This document shows positions 35,130 to 43,445 of a stretch of 64,000 nt of DNA, one piece after another. A program made the position numbers and the translations under genes. The first letter of the stretch is position 1. Every line of letters starts with the position of its first letter. The notes under the pieces were generated by a model. That model was not told the origin of the DNA and did not search any database. It was given only the letters and a program-made list of their open reading frames with translations. Where the stretch lies: the NCBI RefSeq assembly GCF_017310035.1, contig NZ_CP022296.1, positions 124,001-188,000 on the forward strand. Reading direction: 5' to 3'. The stretch comes from Nocardioides sp. S5 (GTDB taxonomy: Bacteria > Actinomycetota > Actinomycetes > Propionibacteriales > Nocardioidaceae).

Positions 35130-35517
35130 ACCACCACGGAGCCGCAGTGCGGTTGCGCACTGTGCGTGGGTCGTCTTCGGGCGCGGACGCGCTTTGTGCG
35201 TCGGGGACGACCCAGCACCGGGGCCGTCGACGGATCTCCTGAGCCGCTGCCCCCTGCCCGGTCGGGCAGATTCGTATGGCGGCGTCGGCGATGCTCGTGC
35301 CGTGAACCAGCTGCCCGACGCCGTCGTGGCCTCGCGGCCGACCGCCACCGTCGGCTGCTACACCGTCCCGGATAGCGATCCTGCACTGGCGCGCTCCGCG
35401 AGCCGATCCTGCACTGGCACGCTCCGCGAGCCGATCCTGCTGCGGTCGCGCTCTTTGTGACCAGTAGTTTGTGGCGCGTTGACCAGCTCGCGCGAGTCAC
35501 GGTAGCGCCAGCGATCC
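35130..35517. other. Non-coding gap with a 28-bp tandem repeat
   Basis: Between the cyclase and the LysR gene. Two 28-bp units (35375-35402 and 35403-35430) differ at two or three positions and share CGATCCTGCACTGGC and GCTCCGCGAG; a third partial unit follows to 35440. No gene is convincing in the rest. Confidence 0.5.
35375..35440. repeat. 2.4 copies of a 28-bp direct repeat
   Basis: Units at 35375, 35403 and the first 10 bases at 35431, directly adjacent with no spacer, so this is not a CRISPR array. It lies in a gap 80-140 bp from the end of the LysR gene. Confidence 0.7.
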
Positions 35518-36462
35518 TCAACGAACTCGCGCTCTGCTCCGGGGTAGACGCCGGGCTCGTGGCCTCTCGGGGACTGCAAGCCGAAGCAGGTCCTCTGCCG
35601 GGCCGACCGGTCGCTGGCCGGTGAGCCAGACGGCACGTAGCGAGCGGTCGAGGTCGACTCCGTGAACGGGGACCTGGACTAGGCGGCCGGCTGCGACGTC
35701 GTCGTGCACTGCCAGGTCGGAGAGCACGGCCGGGCCGGCTCCGGCGATGACTGCGGAGCGGACGCCGCTGCTGGTCGACACCTCGAGCAGGGGTTGGGTG
35801 GGGGTGCCGAACGGGGTCAGGGCTCGGTCCAGCGCGGTGCGGGTCCCCGACCCGGCTTCGCGGTGCACCAGCCGCGTTGCGGCCAGCTCCTCAGCCTCTA
35901 CCGATCTACGGCGGTGGGCCCACGGGTGAGCGGGCGCGACGACGACCACGAGCCGGTCGGTCGCCACGACCTGAGCAGACAGGCCGGAGGGAAGGTCGGG
36001 GCCCTCGATGAAGCCGAGGTCGGCGTCGCCCGCGAGAACCGCGGCCGCCGTGGTGTCGCTGTTGCCTGCGGTCAGGCTGACGGCGGTGTCCGGATGCGTG
36101 GCGGCCAGCACGACGAGCCAGCTCGGCAGTAGATGCTCGGCCACGGTCAAGCTCGCCGCGACCCGCAGCCGCGCGATGCGGTCGCTGCGCAGGGACGCGA
36201 TGCCCGCCTCGAGGACGTCCGCAGCAGCGAGGACCCCACGTGCCCACTCGGCCAGCAGTGCACCGTTGGGGGTGAGGTTCGAGCCACGGGCCGAGCGAGT
36301 GAGGACCGCGAACCCGACCAGCCGTTCGAGTCCGCGCACCCGTGCGCTCACGGCAGGCTGGCTTAGCCCGCGGGAGGCACCGGCCTTGCTCAGGCTGCCG
36401 CTGGCAGCGATCTCGAGGAGCAGCGACAGGGTGTCGAGGTCGGGCACCCGGGTGAGAGTCAT
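35518..36462 (-). CDS. LysR-type regulator, probable controller of the YeiH-like transporter
   Basis: 314-aa LTTR. The N-terminal winged HTH is SLLLEIAASGSLSKAGASRGLSQPAVSARVRGLERL (about 13-48), and the periplasmic-binding-like effector domain follows from about 90. It is divergent from the YeiH-family gene, the same arrangement as yeiE-yeiH in enterobacteria and CysB-like LTTRs elsewhere. The C-terminus is arginine-rich. A perfect palindrome in the 113-bp shared intergenic region is a candidate LysR site. Confidence 0.88.
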   Translation of the reverse strand: MTLTRVPDLDTLSLLLEIAASGSLSKAGASRGLSQPAVSARVRGLERLVGFAVLTRSARGSNLTPNGALLAEWARGVLAAADVLEAGIASLRSDRIARLRVAASLTVAEHLLPSWLVVLAATHPDTAVSLTAGNSDTTAAAVLAGDADLGFIEGPDLPSGLSAQVVATDRLVVVVAPAHPWAHRRRSVEAEELAATRLVHREAGSGTRTALDRALTPFGTPTQPLLEVSTSSGVRSAVIAGAGPAVLSDLAVHDDVAAGRLVQVPVHGVDLDRSLRAVWLTGQRPVGPAEDLLRLAVPERPRARRLPRSRARVR

Positions 36463-36495
36463 CGACCCACTCTAGAGCCCGCCATCAGTCCGGTG

Positions 36496-36507
36496 GATGA
36501 CGTCATC
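36496..36507. promoter_or_regulatory. 12-bp palindrome in the LysR-YeiH intergenic region
   Basis: GATGACGTCATC is perfectly symmetric, 34 bp from the LysR start and 69 bp from the transporter start. It is a plausible LTTR recognition site controlling both genes. Confidence 0.5.
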
Positions 36508-36575
36508 GATCCAGGATGTCTACCGAGCGCCCGTCTGCCGGCGCAGGCTGGAAGTACCGACGAAGGAGAATGCCT

Positions 36576-37637
36576 GTGACCACGCCCCACGAAGCCCCTG
36601 TCCACCGACACCGCACCGGCAGCCGCTGCCGCCCGTCCTGCCCGCCCACTCCCGAGCCCGGGCACCGCAGTCCGGTACCTGGGTTGCTCGCCGTCGCAAC
36701 CGCCACCGGCGTCGCGTTCGGCGTGCATGCCTTGGTCCCAGCGGTGAACCCCTCCACCGTTGCTGTGGTCATCGGCGCGATCGCGGTCAACATCGGGCTG
36801 CACCACCCCTCCCTGCACGTCGGCACCCACGTCGCCTCACACCGGTTCCTGCGCCTGGCCGTCGTGCTGCTTGGCCTGCAGCTGGGGCTGCAACAGCTGC
36901 TCGACCTGGGGCCGCGCGGTGCCCTCGTCGTGGTCACCACCGTCACGGTCACGTTCACCGGAACGCGCCTGCTTGGGCGGCTGCTGGGTGTGCCGCCGGC
37001 CCGGTCCCTGCTCGTCGCCACCGGCTTCTCGATCTGCGGCGCCTCGGCCGTCGCCGCGATGGAGGAGGTCGCCGGCGGGGACGAGGACGACACGGCGGTC
37101 GCAATCGCGCTCGTCACGTTGTGCGGGAGCCTGGCCATCGTGCTGCTCCCGCTGCTTCGTGAGCCCCTCGGGCTCGACCCTGCTGCGTTCGGCAGCTGGG
37201 TCGGCGCAAGCGTGCACGACGTGGGCCAGACCGTGGCGACAGCCGACCGCGTACCGGGAGCCCTGACGACCGCGGTCGTCGTCAAGCTCAGCCGCGTCGT
37301 GCTCCTCGCCCCGCTGGTCGCCGGGACCGCCGTTGCGCTGCGGCGTCGCACCCCCGCGGCGGCGACGGGGCGCCGCCCACCGCTGCTTCCCCTGTTCGTC
37401 GCCGGCTTCCTGGCAGCGATCGCCGTCGCGAGCACCGGGCTCCTGCCCGATCCGGTCCTGCACGGCGCGAAGGTCCTCCAGGAGGTCTTGCTCGCCGCAG
37501 CCCTGGTCGGTCTGGGCACCGGGATCCACCTCCCGGTGCTGCGGCGCACCGGAGGCCGCGCGCTGGTGCTCGGCCTCATGTCATGGGTCCTCGTCGCGGG
37601 GGTCGCCTACGCCGGCGTACAGCTCACCGGCGCATGA
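36576..37637 (+). CDS. YeiH/UPF0324-family putative sulfate (anion) exporter
   Basis: 353-aa membrane protein with about ten hydrophobic helices. Family motifs include GLQLGLQQL, GFSICGASAVAA (about 147-158) and GASVHDVGQTVATA (about 204-217), the last with the conserved HDVGQ. Members are annotated as putative sulfate exporters; evidence for substrates is thin. I prefer the GTG at 36576 because AAGGAG lies seven bases upstream; the ATG at 36570 is too close to that site. Regulated by the divergent LysR gene by position. Confidence 0.85.
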   Translation: MTTPHEAPVHRHRTGSRCRPSCPPTPEPGHRSPVPGLLAVATATGVAFGVHALVPAVNPSTVAVVIGAIAVNIGLHHPSLHVGTHVASHRFLRLAVVLLGLQLGLQQLLDLGPRGALVVVTTVTVTFTGTRLLGRLLGVPPARSLLVATGFSICGASAVAAMEEVAGGDEDDTAVAIALVTLCGSLAIVLLPLLREPLGLDPAAFGSWVGASVHDVGQTVATADRVPGALTTAVVVKLSRVVLLAPLVAGTAVALRRRTPAAATGRRPPLLPLFVAGFLAAIAVASTGLLPDPVLHGAKVLQEVLLAAALVGLGTGIHLPVLRRTGGRALVLGLMSWVLVAGVAYAGVQLTGA

Positions 37638-37826
37638 CGGGCAAGGGGTGGTGGTCGGTTCGACCAACCCCGCGGTGGGTGGGTCGTGTGGTTCGGGCAC
37701 TCCTGCGCCCAACCTGGCCCAACTTGGCCCGACCCTTCGGCGTGATCGTCGGGGATCCCAAACGCTGGGCGGTCCGCGCTGATGTGTTCGGGGTGTCCGG
37801 GTTCGCCGGTGAGTGTCGCAGTTGGT

Positions 37827-37832
37827 TAGAAT
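37827..37832 (+). promoter_or_regulatory. -10 box for the fluoride-riboswitch transcript
   Basis: TAGAAT, 13 bases before the first paired base of the riboswitch, so transcription would begin just before the aptamer. The -35 is weak (a TTCGCC 19 bp upstream). Confidence 0.5.
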
Positions 37833-37844
37833 GAGCGCACACGA

Positions 37845-37912
37845 TGGCGGTGGGGCTCGCCGACAACCGTGGCGGCAGGCCACCAACAGTCCCTACCTGA
37901 GACAGGTAGGAG
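37845..37912 (+). ncRNA. Fluoride riboswitch (crcB motif)
   Basis: The aptamer layout of fluoride riboswitches is present. Stem GGCG/CGCC (37846-49 with 37858-61) closes an 8-nt loop GTGGGGCT. ACAACC follows, then hairpin GTGGC/GCCAC (37869-73 with 37879-83), then CAACAGTCCC. The loop GGGGCT (37852-57) pairs completely, with one G-U, with AGTCCC (37888-93), forming the diagnostic pseudoknot. Next, CCTACCTG/CAGGTAGG (37892-99 with 37903-10) forms an 8-bp hairpin that traps the AGGAG ribosome site and shares two bases with the pseudoknot. Fluoride binding should therefore open the ribosome site. One deviation from consensus is GGTG in place of GATG in the loop. It precedes a broken crcB. Confidence 0.78.
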
Positions 37913-37917
37913 TTCGT

Positions 37918-38103
37918 GTGCCCGAAAATAGTTACCCCGACGTCGGCGATCTGCCGATCGATCCCGATACGTCCGGTGACAGGCTCACCGGCACGGTCCA
38001 CCGGTTGCCTTCCTTGTTCACGTCGCAGTGGGACGTGCTGCTCGCCATCAGCGCCGGCGGTGCCGTCGCGTCGTCGCGCGCGACGTGGATTCCGGGAGCC
38101 TGA
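37918..38103 (+). pseudogene. crcB: Truncated crcB/fluC fluoride channel
   Basis: From the GTG at 37918, six bases after AGGAG, a hydrophilic leader runs into QWDVLLAISAGGAVASSRATW, which matches the first helix of CrcB (usual form DVLLAIAAGGALGSLARW). It then stops at 38101. The remaining three helices of the channel are missing and unrelated sequence follows. The channel exports fluoride as a dual-topology dimer; this copy cannot. Confidence 0.65.
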
Positions 38104-38228
38104 GCGTCGTGGCGGTACTGGACCTCGATCTGCGACGGTACTTCCGCGCCGTCTGGGTCGGAACCAAGAACCCGCCGGCCGGGGCCGTGCGTGACCTCGT
38201 CGCGATCGCGCGTGCGGCTGAGCGCTGA
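38095..38228 (+). pseudogene. C-terminal fragment of a LysR-type regulator
   Basis: The frame LDLRRYFRAVWVGTKNPPAGAVRDLVAIARAAER is the typical end of an LTTR effector domain. It is joined directly to the crcB stump without its own N-terminus, so two unrelated genes were fused by a deletion near 38090. Confidence 0.55.
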
Positions 38229-38437
38229 CCACCAGAGCGCCTCCACAATGAACTGGTGGCCCACGAAGTGGAGCCGGGTGCGGGGACATGGCTCACCGCT
38301 GGTTCGGCATAGGGTTTCTCTTGTGACGTCGCCGCCGCATGTACGGGATGAGCAAGCGTTCCCCCTCCCGGTGGCCGCCGGATTCGCGGGCATCTGCCTG
38401 GCTGTCGGTGTTGCGCCCGTGGGCTGGAGCGGACACC

Positions 38438-38465
38438 GTGCTGCCTGACCCTGCCAGCAAACGAG
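38438..38465 (+). pseudogene. 5' end of the uracil-DNA-glycosylase-like gene, separated by inversion
   Basis: GTG at 38438, with GGAG eight bases upstream, begins nine codons (VLPDPASKR) that are cut by the IS3 end at 38466. Joining them through the shared GAG to the minus-strand gene at 60361 continues in frame as ARVHDDPVGRL without a stop. The other part is annotated at 59763-60361. Confidence 0.6.
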
Positions 38466-38791
38466 GGGCCCTGCCCCCGGATCTTGGACACAGGGTGTGA
38501 TTACGCAGCGGGTTGCAGCGTAGCGGCGTAGTTGGACTCGTAGGTGGACGGGGACAGGTAGCGGCACCAGGAATGGCGTCGGCGGGTGTTGTAGCGCACG
38601 AGCCACTTGAAGACCTGCCGGCGACACGTCGCCTCGTCGCTCCAGCAGGCGGCGTCTTGGAGGACCTCGCGCTTCATCGTGGCGTTGAACGACTCCGCCA
38701 ACGCGTTGTCGGCCGAGGAGCCGACCGCACCCATCGACTGGGTGACGCCGAGCCTCTTGCAGAGCTTGGCGTAGTCCTTCGAGCAGTAGAC

Positions 38792-40288
38792 CTTGGGTTC
38801 AACCAGTCGATGCAACACTGGGTTGTTGAAGCGAGCGTAGTTGCTCATCGAACACCTCGGCAGGTGTCTTCCACCCAAGGATCTTGCGGGGCCGGTTGTT
38901 GAGCGCGTGAGCGACGGCCTCGAGGTCCTCGGCGGACCAACGCGACAGGTCCGTGCCTTTGGGGAAGTACTGGCGCAGCAGGCCGTTGGTGTTCTCGTTG
39001 CTCGGCCGCTGCCACGGCGAGTGGGGGTCGGCGAAGAACACCTTCGTGCCGGTCTCCAACGCGAACTGCGCGTGACCCGAGAGCTCCTTGCCGCGATCCC
39101 AGGTCAGGGTCTTGCGCAGCTGCTCGGGCAGCTTGGTGATCGACGCACTCAGCGCCGCGTTCATCGCGACGGCCCCGTAGCCGCCGAGCGATGGACCGTT
39201 CTTCACGTAGGGCTTCTCGCCCCAGCCCTCCATGCGTGGCAGGTGGACCAGGATCGTTGAGCGGCTGCTGCGCTCAACGATCGTCCCGATCGCCGACCGG
39301 CCAGTGCCGATGATCAGGTCGCCCTCCCAGTGACCCGGGACGGCGCGGTCTTCGGCTTCAGCGGGGCGCTCGCTGAGAACCACATCGGCCGTGACATGCC
39401 CACCGGGCTTGTTCTGCGATCGGGCCCTCGGCTGCCGTAGCGCACGTCCGGTGCGCAGACACGTGACCAGCTCGCGCTTGAGCGCACCACGCCCCTCAAT
39501 GAACAGCGACTGGTAGATCGCCTCGTGGCTGATGCGCATGGACTCATCATCGGGGAAGTCGACCTTCAACCGCTGTGCGATCTGCTCCGGGCTCCAGGCC
39601 AGCGACCAACGCCGGTCGGCACGGTGCGGCTTGTTCAGCCCCTTCCAGGGGGCCGGTGTGGGGCCAGTGACGATCGTGCCGTCGGGCCGGCGAACGTTGC
39701 CGGCGAGCCGATCTTGGACGTACTCCCGCAGTTTCGGGTTCTCGAGCAGCTTCGCGGTCTTGGGGCGCTTGGCCGCCTGCTGTGCCTTCCACTGCGCCAC
39801 GGTGGCCCGGTACTCCTGCTTCCCCCCACGAGTCGCAGCGTTGCGGCGCAACTCGCGTGAGACCGTTCCGGGATCACGCCCGATCGCGCGGGCGATCTCG
39901 CGAACGCCCTTGTCCTGGGCGTGCAGGATGGCGATCTCCTCACGTTCCTCGAAGCTCAGATAGCGGCCGGTGGGCTCGGCCAGCGAAATGGGCGGCATGC
40001 CGCCAGCGTGGCGAAACCAGCGGGTCCCAACCGGCACTGACACACCGACCGCCAGCGCCGCTTCTGCCGACGTGATGCCCGTGGCGATCAGCCGCCAGAA
40101 CTGCCGTTGCACCGCTCGGGACGGGTCAGGACGCCCGGGCGAGCGCATCGCTGGCCGCAACGCCCGGTCAGCACGCCACTGCCGGCGAAGCTCCTCTGGC
40201 GCGTCGCTGGTCTTCTTGCTCCAGTCCGCTGTCGCCATGCTCGAACACCTCCGAACTCAAGGTGTTGCGACGACCGGTTGATTTCGCC
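38792..40288 (-). mobile_element. IS30-family insertion sequence, copy 1
   Basis: 1,497 bp, flanked by GAC (GTC on the coding strand) at 38789-38791 and 40289-40291 as 3-bp target duplication. Subterminal inverted repeats TCAACCGGTCGTCGCAACAC and TCAACCAGTCGATGCAACAC (17 of 20 match) lie seven bases inside each end. Inserted immediately after GGGTCG in the HSDHGS codons of IS3 orfB. Confidence 0.9.
38799..40238 (-). CDS. IS30-family transposase (copy 1)
   Basis: 479-aa DDE transposase. The N-terminal part has two HTH-like regions (about 48-70, and EEREEIAILHAQDKGVREIARAIGRDPGTVSRELRRN at about 96-132, the IS30 HTH). The catalytic core has GHWEGDLIIG (first Asp), LTWDRGKEL (second Asp) and SNENTNGLLRQYFPKGTD (Glu), all intact. 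ATG with GGAGGT nine bases upstream. Identical in sequence to the copies at 53775 and 61459, implying recent activity. Confidence 0.95.
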   Translation of the reverse strand: MATADWSKKTSDAPEELRRQWRADRALRPAMRSPGRPDPSRAVQRQFWRLIATGITSAEAALAVGVSVPVGTRWFRHAGGMPPISLAEPTGRYLSFEEREEIAILHAQDKGVREIARAIGRDPGTVSRELRRNAATRGGKQEYRATVAQWKAQQAAKRPKTAKLLENPKLREYVQDRLAGNVRRPDGTIVTGPTPAPWKGLNKPHRADRRWSLAWSPEQIAQRLKVDFPDDESMRISHEAIYQSLFIEGRGALKRELVTCLRTGRALRQPRARSQNKPGGHVTADVVLSERPAEAEDRAVPGHWEGDLIIGTGRSAIGTIVERSSRSTILVHLPRMEGWGEKPYVKNGPSLGGYGAVAMNAALSASITKLPEQLRKTLTWDRGKELSGHAQFALETGTKVFFADPHSPWQRPSNENTNGLLRQYFPKGTDLSRWSAEDLEAVAHALNNRPRKILGWKTPAEVFDEQLRSLQQPSVASTG

Positions 40289-40893
40289 GACCGACCCGTG
40301 GTCGCTGTGGAAGATCGCGCCCTTGAGGGTGCCGCGGGTTCCGGCAGCAGCCTTCAAGGCGTCCTCGACGAGCTCGGTGCGCATGTGGTCGGCGACGGCC
40401 CAGCCGGCGAGGCGACGTGAGTAGCAGTCGATGACGGTCGCCAGGTACAGGTTCGTCCCGTCGGCCAACGGCAGGTAGGTGATGTCCCCGACGTAGCGTT
40501 CGTTCGGGGCTTCGGCGGTGAAGTCCCGGTTGAGCAGGTCGGGGTACTTCTGCCCCGATGGCTCGGGGATCGTGGTCCGCACTCGACGCTTCTTCACATA
40601 GCCACGGATGCCCTCAAGGCGCATCACCCGGGCGACGCGCTTGTGGTTCACGCGGTCGCCGGCAGGTGCGCCGTCGTTGAGCTCAGCGGTGATCCGTGGC
40701 GCACCCTGGGTGCTGTCCTCGGCATGCACCGCTCTGATCCGTTCCGCGAGCTCGGCATCGGCTCGGGTGCGCTCCTCGCGTGCTGGGGCCGCCTTGAGCC
40801 AGGCGTAGTAGGACGAGCGCTCGATCTCGACGAGCTCGCACAGTCGCTTCACCTCGAAGGTGGTGGAGTTGTCGGCGACGAACTGGAAGCGAC

Positions 40894-41262
40894 TCACCAG
40901 CGCGTCTCCCCGGCGAAATATTTGGCCGCCCGTTGGAGGATCTCGCGCTCGGTGGTGAGCTTGGTTGTCTCGACCTCGAGCTCGTTCACCCGGGCCTGAA
41001 GCCGGGCGATCTTCTGTTCCGGTGTCTCCTCGGGCGCCGCCGACGGGCTCCTGGACGAGCTCTTGGACTGCAGTGGGCTGGAGGTCAGCGTCCCGTCAGC
41101 GGCGGTCTTCTTGCCGGTCCCGTAGGCCTCGAGCCAGTGCCGCAGCGTGCCGCGCACGATGCCGAGGTCATCGGCGATGCCGCGGACCGTGGCGCCCGGG
41201 GTGGACTCGTACAAGTCGACGGCCTGACGACGGAACTCCTCGGAGTAGTTCTTCCTGGCCAT
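40894..41262 (-). CDS. IS3-family orfA
   Basis: 122-aa protein with the IS3 orfA helix-turn-helix (YSEEFRRQAVDLYESTPGATVRGIADDLGIVRGTLRHWL) and a C-terminal leucine-zipper-like segment (IARLQARVNELEVETTKLTTEREILQRAAKYFA). Its end overlaps orfB by four bases, the usual -1 frameshift site for making the OrfAB transposase. The ATG at 41262 fits the family start MARKNYSEEF. Confidence 0.9.
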   Translation of the reverse strand: MARKNYSEEFRRQAVDLYESTPGATVRGIADDLGIVRGTLRHWLEAYGTGKKTAADGTLTSSPLQSKSSSRSPSAAPEETPEQKIARLQARVNELEVETTKLTTEREILQRAAKYFAGETRW

Positions 41263-41335
41263 GATTCTCGGATCATCTCGCTTCCCCAGCACCAGATGCT
41301 GGATTCAGCGTGTCCAAGAACCGGGGTCAGGCCCC

Positions 41336-42038
41336 GGGCCTTCCAACTCGGGGACCAGACGGTGGCGCTGGCCGAATTGGTCCGGCGTACCGACCTTCAC
41401 AAGGCGACCGTGCATCGTCTCGCCGGCGAGCTAGTCCTCAACGGGCTTGTCGACCGCGTCGAAGGGGGTTATCGGCTCTCTGTCGGGTTGTTCGAACTAG
41501 AGGGATGCGGGCGGCGGGCGCACCGAGCCTGCATGAGGCCGCGATGCCGTTCTTGCAGGATCTTTACGAGAGGACCCACGAGACCGTGCACCTGGGCATC
41601 CGCGAAGGACAGGAGGTCGTCTACATCGCGAAGATCGGCGGCCGCCGTCAAGCTCGCGCACCCTCTCGCGCTGGTGGTCGGATGCCGTTGCATTGCACGG
41701 CCATCGGTAAGGCCCTGCTCGCCTTCGGCGATTCCTCGCTCCGTCGTGAGGTCCTCACGGGGTCGTTGGAGCGTCGCACGCCGCACACGGTCGTCGCCCC
41801 TGGTCTGCTTCGTCGTCAACTAGCTCAAGTCGTGAAGTCCGGCGTCGCTTTCGAGTACGAGGAGTCGGCCCCGGGCATCAATTGTGTAGCGGCGCCGGTA
41901 TTCGGACCTGGCAACGAACTCATGGCCGCGCTCAGCCTCACCGGTCCGACCAGCCGGTTCCGCCCGGGCGCACACTCCTTAACCATTCGCGCCGCTGCAT
42001 CGGCGCTTACCGCCACCTTGACGAGTGCCGCACAGTGA
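41336..42038 (+). pseudogene. IclR-family regulator, 5' truncated by IS3 and frameshifted
   Basis: Directly after the IS3 end the frame reads AFQLGDQTVALAELVRRTDLHKATVHRLAGELVLNGLVDRVEGGYRLSVGLFELEG, an IclR HTH lacking its first residues. Near 41505 it shifts to the frame MRAAGAPSLHEAAMPFLQDLYERTHETVHLGIREGQEVVYIAKIGG...MPLHCTAIGKALLAF, an intact IclR effector domain to 42038. The regulated gene is unknown; the PaaX end of the aryl-CoA operon converges with it. Confidence 0.78.
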
Positions 42039-42186
42039 GCACCAACATTATTGGGCTGCTGGATACCATGTCGTCCGTTCGACCTGAAGCGTCCCGACCA
42101 AGGCGTGCATGGCTCGAGATTCGCCTTTGGGGTTCCCGAGACCGGAAGCGCACCGTTCACATGCCCGGAGCGGCGCTCGCGGTGAT

Positions 42187-43002
42187 TCAACCGCCGAGCG
42201 CTGTGTCGTTCTGCGGCCAATATGTCGCAGCATGCTTCATCGCGGGTCGCTCCAGTGCTCTGGCTAAACGCTCGAATAGCGCGGCTGCCGCTGGTGCGCT
42301 CCAGTCGGGGTCGAGGACCTCTCGAGGCAACCCGGGATCACGGAACGGTAGGCGACGCCAATGATCGACAACCCCGAGGTACGTCTCGAACGCTTCGCGC
42401 GGCTCAGTCGATGCAATGACCTTGCCGTAAGCGTCAATGAACTCTCGGTAACTGCGATCGATGCCGGTCAGATCCCAGCTTTCATATAGCAAGGCGGTGA
42501 GGTCTTGGGTGCCGACATAGCCCCCGACGAAGATCGCCGCGTACTCTTCGAGACCGAGTTCGGCTACGGCCTTCACGGCGGCGCTGCGCATCCGGGCGGG
42601 TGCAATCCACATCGCCGTGCCGATGTTGCCGAAACCGAGATGGGAGAGGTGTGAACGCAGTTGGTATCGCTTAGGTCGAATCGACTCGGGCACGCTGAAG
42701 TTGATGATGCACCAGCCCTCGTCGAGGTTGGCGGGCTGACGGGCGTGCCAGATGACTTCATCTCCCGCCGCCAAGGTTGCAAGGGCGTGGTCGGTGAGCA
42801 CGTAGCCGCGAGCACCGTTGCGGGTCTCAGACTCGAGCCAGCCTCGTTCCTTGAGTCTGAAGACGGCCGTTCGAAGGCTCGGCGCGTCCACGCCAACCTG
42901 GGTCATCAGGTCCACCGCGCCCGCGATTGGCATCCAGTTCCCTTGGGGCCGAACGACGGCGCCTAGGAAACTCACCACGACCGTCCGTGATCTCCTGCTC
43001 AC
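42187..43002 (-). CDS. PaaX-family transcriptional regulator of the aryl-CoA operon
   Basis: 271-aa PaaX-type repressor: N-terminal winged helix (about 8-80, VVVSFLGAVVRPQGNWMPIAGAVDLMTQVGVDAPSLRTAVFRLKERGWLESE), a central domain typical of the family (WCIINFSVPESIRPKRYQLRSHLSHLGFGNIGTAMWIAP) and a PaaX C-terminal region. Family members bind aryl-CoA thioesters such as phenylacetyl-CoA as inducers. The GTG at 43002 overlaps the thioesterase stop by four bases (GTGA), so it is the last gene of the operon it probably controls. Confidence 0.85.
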   Translation of the reverse strand: MSRRSRTVVVSFLGAVVRPQGNWMPIAGAVDLMTQVGVDAPSLRTAVFRLKERGWLESETRNGARGYVLTDHALATLAAGDEVIWHARQPANLDEGWCIINFSVPESIRPKRYQLRSHLSHLGFGNIGTAMWIAPARMRSAAVKAVAELGLEEYAAIFVGGYVGTQDLTALLYESWDLTGIDRSYREFIDAYGKVIASTEPREAFETYLGVVDHWRRLPFRDPGLPREVLDPDWSAPAAAALFERLARALERPAMKHAATYWPQNDTALGG

Positions 43003-43445
43003 CCTCGGGATTCTGCCGGTCTCAGGGCCGCAACCCACGCGTCGGGCCATGGCTCGCTGCCGGCGCCGTCCGAATGAGCCGCTCCGGCGCGGTTCGCGCC
43101 GATGTGGACGGTGACATATGAACCGTGTGCAGCACGCCGACGCGGCTTACCTCCGTAGGATTCGCCCCAAACCTCGAACTTAAACGTCATCGATGAGTGA
43201 CCCATGTGCGCTACCTCGACGACGGTCGTAACTTCTTGACCGAAGAAGAGCGGTGCCTCGAAGTCCACCTCGAATCGCACGCGGGGTGCGACGGGGAAGT
43301 AGGCGTACAGTCCACGCTCCCGCATCAGCGCCGCTTCGGCGGCTTCGACCAACCGCACCACCGTGCTGTTGTGGTAGATCCCGGCTGCATCGGTGTCAAT
43401 CCATTCGATACGGGCACGGGCAGCCCCTGCCGCTCGCGCGGTCAT
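42999..43445 (-). CDS. Hotdog-fold acyl-CoA thioesterase (4-hydroxybenzoyl-CoA type)
   Basis: 148-aa single-hotdog enzyme with the 4HBT signature EWIDTDAAGIYHNSTVVRLVEAAEAALM (about 16-43), including the catalytic Asp in DTDAAGI. It should hydrolyse the CoA thioester made or processed by the upstream ligase and hydroxylase, for example gentisyl-CoA or an aminohydroxybenzoyl-CoA. ATG at 43445 overlaps the hydroxylase stop by four bases (ATGA); GTGA overlap with PaaX at its end. Confidence 0.87.
   Translation of the reverse strand: MTARAAGAARARIEWIDTDAAGIYHNSTVVRLVEAAEAALMRERGLYAYFPVAPRVRFEVDFEAPLFFGQEVTTVVEVAHMGHSSMTFKFEVWGESYGGKPRRRAAHGSYVTVHIGANRAGAAHSDGAGSEPWPDAWVAALRPAESRG

Larger units (their letters stand above)
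38501..40897 (-). pseudogene. IS3-family orfB transposase, split by IS30
   Basis: The DDE integrase core is divided. The 5' part (40897 down to 40289) has YVGDITYLPL with the first Asp and ends at HSDHGS with the second Asp. The 3' part (38791 down to 38501) resumes VYCSKDYAKLC...SSADNALAESFNATMKRE with the catalytic Glu. Removing the 1,497-bp IS30 and one GTC restores an uninterrupted frame. The insertion makes a chimeric frame running 201 bp into IS30, which is not meaningful. Confidence 0.9.
38466..41335 (-). mobile_element. IS3-family element interrupted by IS30 (composite copy 1)
   Basis: 2,870-bp unit, same length and encoded proteins as the copy at 60362-63231 but opposite orientation. 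Its 25-bp ends match at 22 positions (GGGGCCTGACCCCGG... and GGGCCCTGCCCCCGG...). It encodes orfA, and orfB split by an IS30 insertion. Flanks are not a target duplication of each other (GAG left, GGG right); instead the left flank matches the left flank of copy 2 in reverse complement, indicating recombination between the copies. Confidence 0.9.

Noticed and set aside
35375..35440. CRISPR array
   Set aside because: The units are directly adjacent without spacers and there are only two full copies; no cas genes are present.
40088..40897. 269-aa IS3 orfB as a full-length protein
   Set aside because: The last 67 codons are IS30 sequence read out of frame; the true orfB continues on the far side of the insertion.
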